DNA of 64,000 nt from Homoserinibacter gongjuensis (GTDB lineage Bacteria; Actinomycetota; Actinomycetes; Actinomycetales; Microbacteriaceae), in the NCBI RefSeq assembly GCF_030161875.1, contig NZ_BSVA01000001.1, forward strand, positions 1,178,001-1,242,000. The letters run 5' to 3'. Within the stretch, counting starts at the first letter, position 1. The number at the start of each line of letters is the position of its first letter. Shown here in pieces: positions 55,134 through 63,792 of the stretch. Under the pieces are notes generated by a model. That model did no database searches and was not told the DNA's origin. It worked only from the letters and a program-made list of their open reading frames with translations. The position numbers were made by a program, and so were the translations under genes.

Positions 55134-55697
55134 CTAGTCGCCCGCGGGCGACGTCTGAGCCCGCCCGAGCTCGTCGAGGTCTTCGACGAGGTCGGCGAGC
55201 GCGATGCGGCGGGCAGGTCCCGTGAGCGGGCGCGGCCCGTCGGCGCGTGGCACGGCGGCGGCGGCGGAGGCGATGTCGTCGAGCGCGAGCATGCGGGCGT
55301 CTTCCACGAGGGCGACCACCGCGAGCTCGTCGTCGGCGAGTGCGCGCAGGCGGGCCGCGAGCGCCAGGTGCACGCGGCGGCGGCGGCGCAGCTTGGGCAC
55401 GTCGCGGTCGACGTAGTCGCGAGCGGTTGCGGCGCGGAAATGCCGGCCCTGTGCATACGCAGCGTCGCGCACCAGCTGCTCGGCAGCCGTCTCGTTCTCC
55501 ACCGCGAGCGCCTCGAGTTCCGTGCGCACGGCATCCGTGTACCACTCGAGGTCGAAGTCGGCGCCGTCGCGCAGGGTGCGCAGGATCACCACGTTCTTCA
55601 CGCGTTGCCGCACGCCCGCGCGCGCGACGAGCAGCGCATCCGCGACGAGGTCGGCGAACAGCGGACGTCGCCGGAACGGGGAGCGCGGAAGGGCCAT
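55134..55697 (-). CDS. Uncharacterised protein, paralogue 1
   Basis: The 187-residue soluble protein is helical and charged, with no signal peptide. It shares a clear core with the gene at 56737: FADLVADALLVARAGVRQRVKNVVILRTLRDGADFDLEWYTDAVRTELEALA, then RDYVDRDVPKLRRRRRVHLALAARLRALADDE and EDARMLALDDIASA. I do not recognise the family. TAGCGT (55706-55711) lies eight bases upstream of the ATG at 55697. It lies between the Rieske oxidoreductase and a membrane protein. Confidence 0.7.
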   Translation of the reverse strand: MALPRSPFRRRPLFADLVADALLVARAGVRQRVKNVVILRTLRDGADFDLEWYTDAVRTELEALAVENETAAEQLVRDAAYAQGRHFRAATARDYVDRDVPKLRRRRRVHLALAARLRALADDELAVVALVEDARMLALDDIASAAAAVPRADGPRPLTGPARRIALADLVEDLDELGRAQTSPAGD

Positions 55698-55828
55698 CGC
55701 ACAACACGCTAGCCCTCGGCGGTGCCACGCTGTCGTCCACGCGGTCACACCTGGGTTACGGATGCGTTTCCCACAGCCGGGGGAGTTCTGCCCTTGTCAC
55801 GGCGGCCCCGTCTGACACAATCGCAGGC

Positions 55829-56733
55829 ATGACCACCACCCCTCCCTCCGACGGCCCCGCGCCCCAGGCGCCCGAGACCCCCGCCGTGCGTCGCTCGCGC
55901 GCGGCGACGATGTCGCTCTTCCTGGCCGTCGGCGCGCTCATCGCGGCGGCCGTGCTCGGCGGCTACTTCATCATCGTCGGCGACCAGGCCAATATCGCCG
56001 GTCGCGCGTGGATGACCCTCCTGCTCGTCGGCCTCTTCGCGGGTGCGGTCGTGCTCGACGCCAACGTCGGCAACGGTCCCAACCGCTGGTACCTGGGCGT
56101 CTCGACGATCGTCAACGTCGTGCTCGTGGCGATCGGTCTCATCAAGCTGTGGAACGGCTGGCTGCAGCCCGAAGACACGGCGGCCGCCTCGGTGTGGTTC
56201 GTGCAGACGATGCGACTCGTGCTGATCATCGTGCTCTTCCGGCTCGCGCTGCTGTTCACGCAGCTCTACGGCCTCTACTTCGTCACGCGTGCGCGCTCGC
56301 AAGTGGGCAAGATCACCGCGATCCTGACGATCGGTCTGGTGTGGGTGACGGCGCTCATCCTCGCGATCCCCGCCGCGTTCCCCGAGCCCGAGTGGCCCGA
56401 CTGGTGGTGGCGGGTGGCTGGCGCGGCGACGCTCGTCGCCGTTGTTACCACGGTGATCCCGCTCATCGTGCGTGCGTTCGAGCCGAAGGCGCCGAAGCCG
56501 GCCCAACCCGTGCAGACCGTGCAGCAGCAGTACTACCAGGCGCCCGGGTACTACGCGCAGCAGCCCGTGCAGGTGCAGCCGGTGCCGCCGGGGTGCAGCA
56601 GGTGCAGCCGACGCCGCCCGGTGTTCAGCCGGTGCCGCCGCAGGCCGCGCCGCAACAGGCGGTTCCGCCCGTGCAGCAGCAGGGCGTGCCTCCCGTGCCG
56701 CCGGCTCCTGGCGCCCCGACGCCTCCCCAGTAG
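55829..56733 (+). CDS. Four-helix membrane protein with Pro/Gln-rich tail (apparent frameshift)
   Basis: The N-terminus is hydrophilic and Pro-rich; helices lie at about residues 28-52, 59-77, 88-110 and 128-150, with two more near 160-215. One extra G near 56594 continues the Pro/Gln tail (VQQVQPTPPGVQPVPPQ ... VPPAPGAPTPPQ) to a stop at 56731. The product is about 301 residues. I do not recognise it. It is flanked by the two paralogous genes at 55134 and 56737, both on the other strand. Confidence 0.65.
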
Positions 56734-56736
56734 GCG

Positions 56737-57255
56737 TCAGTCGGCGTAGTCGCTGAGTTCCTCCCGCAGCGATTGCAGTGCACGCGAACGGGCGATCCCC
56801 GTGGCGGCGCGCTCGCGGCCGAGGCCGGGGACGGATGCCGTAGTCGCGGTGATCTCGTCGAGGGCCCGCAGCCGCGCCTCGGTGATGAGGGTGCTGACGG
56901 TCGTGTCGTCCTGCATGAGCCGCCGCAGCTCCTCGACGAGTTCCTCGAGCACGCGTGCTCGCCGTTTGAGGTGTCGGCTGTCGGCCGCGCGGTAGTCGTC
57001 CGCCGCCCGCGCGACCCCGCGCCGCCGCCGGGTCGCCTCGCGTACCTCGCGCAGGCGCGCCGCTTCCGCAGCCGCCTCCCCCGCGAGCTCCTCGAGTTCG
57101 CGGCGGGCGGCATCCGCGTACCACTCCTCGTCGAAGTCGACGTCGTCGCGCAGCGCCCGCACGAGCATCACGTTCTTGACCGCCTGCCGTACCGCCGCGA
57201 GCGACACGAGCGTCGCATCGGCGACCATCTCGGATCGTCGTGGTCGTGGGGGCAC
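56737..57255 (-). CDS. Uncharacterised protein, paralogue 2
   Basis: The 172-residue protein shares with the 55134 gene MVADATLVSLAAVRQAVKNVMLVRALRDDVDFDEEWYADAARRELEELA, then AADDYRAADSRHLKRRARVLEELVEELRRLMQDD and TEARLRALDEITA. It is highly charged and probably helical. No known family is recognised. GTG 57255 is preferred over the in-frame GTG 57264 because it lies seven bases after TAGCGT (57263-57268), which would overlap the longer start. Confidence 0.7.
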   Translation of the reverse strand: MPPRPRRSEMVADATLVSLAAVRQAVKNVMLVRALRDDVDFDEEWYADAARRELEELAGEAAAEAARLREVREATRRRRGVARAADDYRAADSRHLKRRARVLEELVEELRRLMQDDTTVSTLITEARLRALDEITATTASVPGLGRERAATGIARSRALQSLREELSDYAD

Positions 57256-57262
57256 GGGCCTC

Positions 57263-57268
57263 ACGCTA
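57263..57268 (-). promoter_or_regulatory. -10 box of leaderless promoter of paralogue 2
   Basis: TAGCGT on the minus strand, seven bases before GTG 57255. Confidence 0.4.
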
Positions 57269-57316
57269 GCCGCGCTCGAGCGGTGGGTGTAGAGGCGGAA
57301 GACCTGCAGCGGGAGT

Positions 57317-58819
57317 TCAGCGGCGTCGTGAGGGCGCGCGGCGCGCGAGCACGCGCACGAGGTTGCGACGCTCCGCGGTCGCGGGCAGCGTGATCGGCTG
57401 CGTCACGATCGCGTCGACCACCATCGAGCCATCGCTCGGGCCGACGACCGGGATCGGCGTGGTCGGGGTGACGAGCGCCGGGGCGATGGGCTCATGGGCG
57501 AGCGCGCGGTGCGCACGCACGTAGGCCGGGATGAGAATGACCATCGCGCCGAGCCAGGCGAGCGGGTTGCTCCAGACGACGCCGACGTAGCCGAAGGCGG
57601 CGCCCAGCACCACGGCAGCACCCACGCGCATGACGAGCTCGACCACGCCGGTCACCGTCGGGATCATCGTGTGGCCGAGGCCCTGCAGGGCACCGCGCAG
57701 CACGAAGAGCACCCCGAGCGCGGTGTAGCACGCGCCGTTGATGACGAGCATCTCGGCGGCCATCGCAGCCACCGCATCCGACTGGTCGCCCACGAACAGC
57801 CGCACGAGCGGGGTGCCGAGAGTGATGAAGACGGCGCCGAGCAGCACCGCCGCGCCGATCGACATCCAGGTGCCCTGCAGCACGCCTCGGCGGATGCGGT
57901 CGGGTCGGCCGCCGCCGAAGTTCTGCGCCACGAACATCGACACCGCGAGACCGAGCGACTGCAGCAGCGCGACCGCGAGGCCGTCGACCCGCGACGCGGT
58001 CGTGTACGCGGCGACCGCATCCGCTCCGAGATCATTGAGGCGGATCTGCACCGCGAGCGTGCCGATGGCGATGATCGAGGCCTGAAAGCCCATGGGCAGT
58101 CCGAGCCGCAGGTGGACGGCAAGGTCGGTGCGGCTCACTCGCCAGTCGGCGCGACGCACGTGGAGGGCCGGAACGCGACGGCGCACGTACTCGAGGCACA
58201 GCAGCACTGACACGGCCTGCGACACGACGGTGGCGATGGCGGCGCCCGCGACGCCCCAGCCGAGCGGTCCCACCATGAGGATGACGAGGCCGATGTTGAG
58301 CCCGCACGCGATCATGAGGAACACGAGCGGGGTGCGCGAGTCGCCGATGGCGCGGATGATCGCCGCCAGGTAGTTGAAGAACATGATCGCGCCGGCGCCG
58401 AGGAAGTTGATCTGCGCGAAGATCACGGCCTCGAGCAGCAGCTCGGGCGGGGTGTTCATGATGCGGAGCGCGGCCTCGGCGATGAGCGGGGCGCCGATCG
58501 TCAGCACCGCCGTGGCGCCGGCGGTGAGGATCGTGCCGGCCGCCACGGAGCGGCGCACGCCAGCCATGTCGCCCGCGCCGAACGCTTGCGCGGTGGGGAT
58601 CGCGAACCCCGAGGTGAGCCCCCAGGCGAAGCCGAGCAGCAGGAACAGCAGGCTGCCCGTCGCCCCCACAGCGGCGAGCGAGCCGATGCCGAGGTAGCGC
58701 CCCACGACGACCGCATCGACCACCTGGTACAGCTGCTGCACCACGTTGCCCACGAGCAGCGGGGCCGAGAACAGCAGGATGACGCGCCAGGGGTTGCCCG
58801 TGATGAGCGAGGTGGACAT
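57317..58819 (-). CDS. MATE-family efflux transporter
   Basis: The 500-residue protein has twelve helices and MATE signatures: LITGNPWRVILLFSAPLLVGNVVQQLYQVVDAVVVGRYLG at the N-terminus, FAIPTAQAFGAGD, and the second-half repeat VDGLAVALLQSLGLAVSMFVAQNFGGG. MATE proteins export cationic drugs or metabolites with H+ or Na+. ATG 58819 gives the canonical N-terminus. It lies 28 bases after a terminator that follows tRNA-Phe, so it is probably transcribed from its own promoter or by read-through. Confidence 0.93.
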   Translation of the reverse strand: MSTSLITGNPWRVILLFSAPLLVGNVVQQLYQVVDAVVVGRYLGIGSLAAVGATGSLLFLLLGFAWGLTSGFAIPTAQAFGAGDMAGVRRSVAAGTILTAGATAVLTIGAPLIAEAALRIMNTPPELLLEAVIFAQINFLGAGAIMFFNYLAAIIRAIGDSRTPLVFLMIACGLNIGLVILMVGPLGWGVAGAAIATVVSQAVSVLLCLEYVRRRVPALHVRRADWRVSRTDLAVHLRLGLPMGFQASIIAIGTLAVQIRLNDLGADAVAAYTTASRVDGLAVALLQSLGLAVSMFVAQNFGGGRPDRIRRGVLQGTWMSIGAAVLLGAVFITLGTPLVRLFVGDQSDAVAAMAAEMLVINGACYTALGVLFVLRGALQGLGHTMIPTVTGVVELVMRVGAAVVLGAAFGYVGVVWSNPLAWLGAMVILIPAYVRAHRALAHEPIAPALVTPTTPIPVVGPSDGSMVVDAIVTQPITLPATAERRNLVRVLARRAPSRRR

Positions 58820-58846
58820 GAGGGTGCTCCGGTAGAGGACATGACG

Positions 58847-58872
58847 AAAGCCCCCGGCGTTGCGGGGGCTTT
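58847..58872 (-). terminator. Terminator of the tRNA cluster
   Basis: AAAGCCCCCG and CGGGGGCTTT pair over 10 bp with a 6-nt loop, just after tRNA-Phe on the minus strand. Confidence 0.75.
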
Positions 58873-58875
58873 CCG

Positions 58876-58951
58876 TGGTGGCTCCGACGGGCGTCGATCC
58901 CGTGACCTCACGATTTTCAGTCGTGCGCTCTACCAACTGAGCTACAGAGCC
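58876..58951 (-). tRNA. tRNA-Phe (GAA), CCA encoded
   Basis: The minus strand folds into a full cloverleaf of 76 nt: acceptor GGCTCTG/CGGAGCC, D arm TAGCTCAGTTGGTAGAGC, anticodon loop CTGAAAA with anticodon GAA, T arm with GGATCGACGCC, and 3' ACCA encoded. It is the last tRNA of the cluster before the terminator; a hairpin of AGAGCC/GGCTCT (58977-59002) separates it from tRNA-Asp. Confidence 0.95.
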
Positions 58952-59009
58952 TCAGCGGTCGCCCGCTGATTGTTCAAGAGCCTCCCCTTTCGGAAAGGCT
59001 CTCGATCAG

Positions 59010-59083
59010 CGACCCTGACGGGACTTGAACCCGCGACCTCCGCCGTGACAGGGCGGCACGCTAACCAACTGCGCTACAGGGCC
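59010..59083 (-). tRNA. tRNA-Asp (GTC)
   Basis: A 74-nt cloverleaf on the minus strand with acceptor GGCCCTG/CAGGGTC, anticodon loop CTGTCAC (anticodon GTC), T-loop GGTTCAAGTCC and discriminator G, the Asp identity base. CCA is not encoded here, unlike the two neighbours. Confidence 0.95.
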
Positions 59084-59110
59084 TTGCATATGAAATTGTA
59101 CGGTGCGATT

Positions 59111-59186
59111 TGGTGACCCCAACGGGATTCGAACCCGTGCTGCCGCCGTGAAAGGGCGGTGTCCTAGGCCACTAAACGATGGGGCC
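59111..59186 (-). tRNA. tRNA-Glu (TTC), CCA encoded
   Basis: A 76-nt cloverleaf on the minus strand: acceptor GGCCCCA, anticodon loop CTTTCAC (anticodon TTC), T-loop GGTTCGAATCC, 3' ACCA encoded. It is the first of the Glu-Asp-Phe tRNA cluster, an order common in Actinobacteria. Confidence 0.95.
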
Positions 59187-59478
59187 ATGGCGGCGAACCG
59201 CATAGCAACCGACGCTCAAGCATACGTGGCGATCCGCCTTAACGCTAATCGACGCCGAAGCGCCACGACGCGAGGTGGATGCTGCCCCGGCAGCCTGCGT
59301 CGCATCCGTTTTTCGTCGGATGCGGCCGCGCCGGGCGCGCCCTCCGCCACAACTTCAACTCATAGTTGAGGCTTGACCCGCCGCAGCATGCCTTGGCGAC
59401 CGCGGCTCATGTTGTTAGTGTGAGTGATGTTGCTCATGTGACATAACGCCGAGAGACGACGTCACGGGACGGGGAGAG
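59187..59478. other. Intergenic region between the tRNA cluster and the M23 gene
   Basis: No gene seen. It holds an AT-rich dyad TCAACT-CAT-AGTTGA (59355-59369) and two GCTCATGT direct repeats 27 bp apart (about 59405 and 59432). The promoters of the divergent tRNAs and the M23 gene must lie here, but I cannot place a convincing -10/-35 pair. Confidence 0.4.
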
Positions 59479-60702
59479 ATGCAACACCGGGGGATCAGCC
59501 GCGCACAAGGCGCCGGATCGCGCGCGACCGCGATCGTGGCGGGAGCCGCGTCGATCGCGCTCGCCTTCACCCTCGGCGTGCAGCCCGCCGTCGCGGCTCC
59601 GACAGCCGACTTCCCGAGCTGGACGGACGTACAGGCCGCCAAGCGCGACGAGGCGGCCGCCAAGGCTCAGCTCAAGTCGCTCAACGCGAGCATCGCCGCG
59701 GCGCAGGTCGAGGTCGACCGCACCCAGGCGGAGGCCGAGCGGCGCGGCACGGAGTACGCCGACGCGCAACAGAAGTTCGACGAGCAGTCGATGGTCACGC
59801 AAGCCGTGAAGGATCAGGCGGCCGCCGCTCAGGCCGAGGCCGACAAGGCGCGGCTCGAGTCGACGCAGCTCATCGCCAACCTCGCCAAGCAGGGCGGGGG
59901 CGGCGACCTCACCGCCGGACTGCTCGGCGACTCCGGGAACGCCGACGGCTACCTCTACCGCATCGGCACGATGCAGAAGGTCACCGAGCACAGCGACGCC
60001 GTGTACTCGAGGGCCGTGCAGCTGCAGAAGACCGCGAGCTCGCTCGCCGAGCAGGAGGTGCTCGAAGAGGCCAAGCTCGACGAGCTGCGGGCCGATGCGC
60101 AGGCCAAGTTCGAGATCGCCCAGGCGGCCCAGATCGACGCGCAGCAGAAGTTCGACGCGTTGCAGGTGGCCAAAGCCCAGGCCGAATCCCTCGTCGCCTT
60201 CCTCACCGAGAAGCGCGAGGTGACCGAGGCCGACTACCTCGAGGGGCTCAAACAGCAGTGGGGCTCGGGGGCCGCGGGCGAGGTCAGCGCGAGCGGATGG
60301 GCGCGCCCAGCCGGCGGCTACATCTCGTCGAACTTCGGCTGGCGCTACGACCCGATCAACGGCTCGCGCGCCTTCCACACCGGCGTTGACCTGGCGGGCG
60401 GATGCGGCATCCCGATCTACGCGGCTCACGCCGGCACCGTCGTGTACGCCGGCTGGTACGGAACCTGGGGCAACTACATCCGCATCGAGCACGGCAACGG
60501 CACCAACACCGGCTACGCGCACATCATGCCGGGCGGTATCGGCGTGCACGTGGGTCAGCAGGTCGGCCCCGGGCAGCTCATCGCGCGCACCGGCACAACG
60601 GGCCACTCCACCGGATGCCACCTGCACTTCATCGTGCGGTACGGCGAGACGCTGACCGACCCGGTGCCGTTCATGCGCAACCAGGGGATCACGCTTGGCT
60701 GA
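59479..60702 (+). CDS. Secreted M23 peptidase with N-terminal coiled coil
   Basis: The 407-residue protein has a signal peptide (cleavage near AVAAPTADF, about residue 40), a long coiled coil (about 50-230) and a C-terminal LytM/M23 domain. The zinc ligands are His300 and Asp304 (HTGVD) and the His pair in HLH (381-383). Coiled-coil M23 proteins cut peptidoglycan stems or activate other hydrolases in cell division, like EnvC or RipA partners. A GGGGAGAG ribosome site precedes ATG 59479. The next gene starts inside its last codons. Confidence 0.9.
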   Translation: MQHRGISRAQGAGSRATAIVAGAASIALAFTLGVQPAVAAPTADFPSWTDVQAAKRDEAAAKAQLKSLNASIAAAQVEVDRTQAEAERRGTEYADAQQKFDEQSMVTQAVKDQAAAAQAEADKARLESTQLIANLAKQGGGGDLTAGLLGDSGNADGYLYRIGTMQKVTEHSDAVYSRAVQLQKTASSLAEQEVLEEAKLDELRADAQAKFEIAQAAQIDAQQKFDALQVAKAQAESLVAFLTEKREVTEADYLEGLKQQWGSGAAGEVSASGWARPAGGYISSNFGWRYDPINGSRAFHTGVDLAGGCGIPIYAAHAGTVVYAGWYGTWGNYIRIEHGNGTNTGYAHIMPGGIGVHVGQQVGPGQLIARTGTTGHSTGCHLHFIVRYGETLTDPVPFMRNQGITLG

Positions 60703-61996
60703 TCGCCCCGATCGCCCGGAGCGTCCGGGAGGATCCGCGTTCCGCCGACCCGCCGGGCCGGCGGCGACCGCGGCTGTCTCGATCGCCGCGGCCTTCGCGC
60801 TGACCGCGACGGGCGGGATCTCGGTCGCGGCGGCACCGGGCGATGACTATCCCACGTGGGCCGAGGTGCAGGCGGCCAAGCAGAGCGAGTCGGCGAAGAA
60901 GGCCGAGATCGCCAAGCTCGAGGGCCTCGTCGGCGAACTGCAGGCCCAGGCGGCCGCGCTTGAAAAGGTCGCGATGCAGAAGGCGGAGGACGCCCTGCTC
61001 GCCCAGAACGAGCTGCAGGCCGCGGAGGCGAAGACCACCCGCCTCTCCGACCAGCTGGCCGATGCGACGCAACGCGCCGAGTCATCCGCGAAGCTCGCCG
61101 CGAGCCTGGTGGCGCGTCTCGCCCGCACGGGTGGGAGCGACGCGATGAACTCGCTCGTCTTCTCGTCGGAGGCCGACGCCGACAGCCTGCTCTCGCGGCT
61201 GGGAACGATGTCGAAGCTCAGCGAGTCGTCGGCGGCGCTCGTGGAGCAGGCCGTGTTCGACCAGAAGGCAGTGTCGTCGCTCACCGCCGAGGCGGAGCTC
61301 GCCGAGAGCGAGCGTCGTGCGCGGGCCGAGGCTGCACAGCAGGCACAGTCGGATGCCGAGCAGGCCGCCGCGGACGTCGAGACGCAGGTCGCGGCGCAGC
61401 AGGCGAACCAGTCGGTGCTGTACGCGCAGCTCGCCAGCCTGAAGGGCACCACGGCTGAGCTCGAGCGCGCCTACGCGGAGGGTGTCGCGGCGCAGCAGCC
61501 GCAGCCGCCCGCGGGCGGCACACCCGGCGGCGGAAACGGCGGCGCGCCGGGTGGAACCCCCGGCGGCGGCTCGTCCGACCCTGCCCCGCCGCCGACACCC
61601 GTGACCTCGGCGGTCGACGGCGCGATCGCGTACGCGAAGGCGCAGCTCGGCGAGCGGTACCAGCTGGGCGGCATGGGCCCCGACGCGTGGGACTGCTCCG
61701 GTCTCACCAAGGCGTCGTACGCATCCGTGGGTGTCTACATCGGCATCCACAGCTCGACCGACCAGTACAACTACATGGCCGCACAGGGGCGTCTCGTGCC
61801 GTTCAGCCAGGCGCTGCCGGGCGACCTGATCTTCTACTCGGATGGCGGCTCGGCCACGATCGCGCGCAAGTACCACGTCGCGATCTACCTGGGCGGCGGC
61901 ATGATGATCGAGGCCCCGAACCCGAGCGCGCCCGTGCGCATCGTCTCGGCGCGCGCCTACGACCGCGTGCCCTACGTGGGGCGCCCGACCGGCTGA
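60695..61996 (+). CDS. Secreted NlpC/P60 peptidase with N-terminal coiled coil
   Basis: The 433-residue protein has a signal peptide (about 20-47), a coiled coil (about 55-265), a Pro/Gly linker and a C-terminal NlpC/P60 domain with the catalytic Cys334 (WDCSGLT) and His394 (KYHVAIYLG). It resembles RipA/Iap-type D-glutamyl peptidases that split cells after division. The N-terminus DDYPTWAEVQAAKQSE parallels DFPSWTDVQAAKRDE of the M23 gene. The TTG start at 60695 overlaps the M23 stop, so the two are coupled. Confidence 0.9.
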   Translation: MADRPDRPERPGGSAFRRPAGPAATAAVSIAAAFALTATGGISVAAAPGDDYPTWAEVQAAKQSESAKKAEIAKLEGLVGELQAQAAALEKVAMQKAEDALLAQNELQAAEAKTTRLSDQLADATQRAESSAKLAASLVARLARTGGSDAMNSLVFSSEADADSLLSRLGTMSKLSESSAALVEQAVFDQKAVSSLTAEAELAESERRARAEAAQQAQSDAEQAAADVETQVAAQQANQSVLYAQLASLKGTTAELERAYAEGVAAQQPQPPAGGTPGGGNGGAPGGTPGGGSSDPAPPPTPVTSAVDGAIAYAKAQLGERYQLGGMGPDAWDCSGLTKASYASVGVYIGIHSSTDQYNYMAAQGRLVPFSQALPGDLIFYSDGGSATIARKYHVAIYLGGGMMIEAPNPSAPVRIVSARAYDRVPYVGRPTG

Positions 61997-62017
61997 GCTC
62001 CGCCGCGCCTGCCAGCG

Positions 62018-62054
62018 GGTTGAGGAGCGCGGCGAGGCCGCGCGTCTCGAAACC
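62018..62054 (+). repeat. Family G hairpin element
   Basis: GGTTGAGGAG, inner stem CGCGGC-GAG-GCCGCG, GTCTCGAAACC. It lies between the convergent NlpC/P60 and ppa genes and may terminate both. Confidence 0.8.
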
Positions 62055-62099
62055 CCGCGCCACGCCCGAGCGCCGCGGATTACCGCGGGGCATTGGAAC

Positions 62100-62584
62100 T
62101 CAGTGCCCGGGGAACGCCTCGATGCCCGCCTGCACGATGGCCTCGGCCTCGGCGGCGTCGCCCCAGCCCTCGGTCTTGACCCACTTGCCGGGCTCGAGGT
62201 CCTTGTAGTGCTCGAAGAAGTGCTCGATCTCCTTGCGGGTGTACTCCGGGATGTCGGAGACGTCCTGAATCTGCGCCCAGCGCGGGTCCTTGGCCTGCAC
62301 GGCGATCACCTTGGCATCCGACCCGCCGTCGTCGGTCATCTTGAACACGCCGACGGGGCGCACCTTGACGCCGACGCCGGGGAAGAGCGGGTAGTCCAGA
62401 AGCACGAGCACGTCGACGGGGTCGCCGTCGAGGCCGAGGGTGTTCTCGAAGTAGCCGTAGTCGGTGGGGTAGACGAACCCGGTGAAGAGCACGCGATCGA
62501 GGAAGACGCGGCCGGTCTCGTGATCGACTTCGTACTTGTTGCGGCTTCCTTGGGGATCTCGATGACGGCGGCGTACTCGGCCAT
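62100..62584 (-). CDS. ppa: Inorganic pyrophosphatase (apparent frameshift)
   Basis: Ppa hydrolyses pyrophosphate and drives biosynthesis. [26 protein letters not shown] lies in two frames around a shift near 62548 (one missing base); after it [38 protein letters not shown] contains the acidic active-site motif DGDPVDVLV. Repaired length is about 161 residues, normal for the family. An essential enzyme with an intact sequence on both sides of the break makes sequencing error the best reading. Confidence 0.94.
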
Positions 62585-62616
62585 GGGGGCTCCTGTCGTT
62601 GCTGCGGTGCGCGCAA

Positions 62617-62622
62617 TAACGT
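62617..62622 (+). promoter_or_regulatory. -10 box of leaderless tilS promoter
   Basis: TAACGT six bases before ATG 62629. Confidence 0.45.
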
Positions 62623-62628
62623 TAGCTG

Positions 62629-63783
62629 ATGCCCGCCGACGCCCCGCGACCCCGTCTCACGCCCGCTCGGGCCGACATCCGCCGTGCCGTGCGCGTGTCG
62701 CTCGCCGACCTGACCGCCGCGTCCGCCTCCGCCGCCGCCGCCTCCGTCAATGTCGAAAATGCAGGAGATTCTGCGGCGACCGCCCGAGAATCCGGGGCGC
62801 GGCCGACGACACGCGCGGGTTCTCCTGCATTTTCGACACAGACGACCGGGGGTGAGGCCGCGCCGCTCGTGCTCGTGGCGCTCTCCGGCGGCGCCGACTC
62901 ACTCGCGCTCGCGGCGGCGACCGCGTTCGAGGCGCCGCGCGCCGGCATCCGGGCGGGTGCCATCGTCGTCGACCACGGGCTGCAGGAGGGCTCGGATGCT
63001 GTGGCCGCCCGCGCCGCGGAGCAGGCCCGCACGCTGGGGCTCGACCCCGTGATCGTCACCCGCGTCGAAGTCGGCACCGCAGGCGGCCCCGAGGCGGCGG
63101 CCCGCGAGGCGCGGTACGCGGCGATCCTCGCGGCCGTCACCGAGACCGGCGCGAGCGCGACGCTGCTCGCGCACACCCTCGACGACCAGGCCGAGACGGT
63201 GCTGCTCGGGCTCGCGCGCGGCAGCGGCGGCGCGAGCCTCATGGGAATGGAAGCGGATGCCGGCACCCTGCGCCGCCCGCTGCTCGGCATCCGGCGGGCG
63301 ACCACCTGGCAGGCCTGCCTCGACGAGGGACTCGAGCCGTGGGACGACCCGCACAACCTCGATCCCACGTACGCACGGGTGCGCGTGCGCGAGCGGGTGC
63401 TGCCCGTGCTGGAGGCAGAGCTCGGGCCGGGCGTCGCCGAGGCCCTCGCGCGCACGGCCGAACTGCTGCGGCAGGACGAGGAGGCGTTCGTGCACCAGAT
63501 CGAGGAGGTGGCCGAAGACATCTGCGAGCCGGCCGAGGCCGGGATCGCGGTGTCGGTGCCCGCCCTCGCGGCGAACCCCGCAGCCGTGCGCCAGCGCGTC
63601 ATCCGCTACGTCGTGGCGTCGGAGTTCGGGGTGTCGCTCAGCTGGGCGCACACCGTCGAGGTGGCACGCCTCGTGACCGACTGGCACGGCCAGGGCCCCA
63701 TCGACCTGCCGGGCCTCACGGCACGCCGTGAGGGACGGCTGCTGGTGTTCTCGGCCCATGGGGCACCGTCGGCACGCAAGTAG
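62629..63783 (+). CDS. tilS: tRNA(Ile)-lysidine synthase, carrying an in-frame family A element
   Basis: TilS modifies the wobble C of tRNA-Ile(CAU) to lysidine. The PP-loop motif SGGADS is at residues 86-91, later than usual (about 20-40), and is followed by HTLDDQAETVLLGLARGSG and RRPLLGIRR. The N-terminus is extended: residues 41-70 are encoded by the 90-bp family A element (62750-62839), which is a multiple of three and keeps the frame. ATG 62629 fits the leaderless box. The last TAG forms part of the hpt -10 box. Total length 384 residues. Confidence 0.9.
   Translation: MPADAPRPRLTPARADIRRAVRVSLADLTAASASAAAASVNVENAGDSAATARESGARPTTRAGSPAFSTQTTGGEAAPLVLVALSGGADSLALAAATAFEAPRAGIRAGAIVVDHGLQEGSDAVAARAAEQARTLGLDPVIVTRVEVGTAGGPEAAAREARYAAILAAVTETGASATLLAHTLDDQAETVLLGLARGSGGASLMGMEADAGTLRRPLLGIRRATTWQACLDEGLEPWDDPHNLDPTYARVRVRERVLPVLEAELGPGVAEALARTAELLRQDEEAFVHQIEEVAEDICEPAEAGIAVSVPALAANPAAVRQRVIRYVVASEFGVSLSWAHTVEVARLVTDWHGQGPIDLPGLTARREGRLLVFSAHGAPSARK
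62750..62839. repeat. Family A inverted-repeat element, copy 3, inside tilS
   Basis: ATGTCGAAAATGCAGGAGA (62750-62768) and TCTCCTGCATTTTCGACA (62821-62838) flank a unique 52-nt interior. It encodes about thirty residues (VENAGDSAATARESGARPTT...) without a stop. Confidence 0.85.
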
Positions 63784-63786
63784 GGT
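63781..63786 (+). promoter_or_regulatory. -10 box of leaderless hpt promoter
   Basis: TAGGGT six bases before ATG 63793; its first three bases are the tilS stop codon. Confidence 0.4.
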
Positions 63787-63792
63787 TGACCC

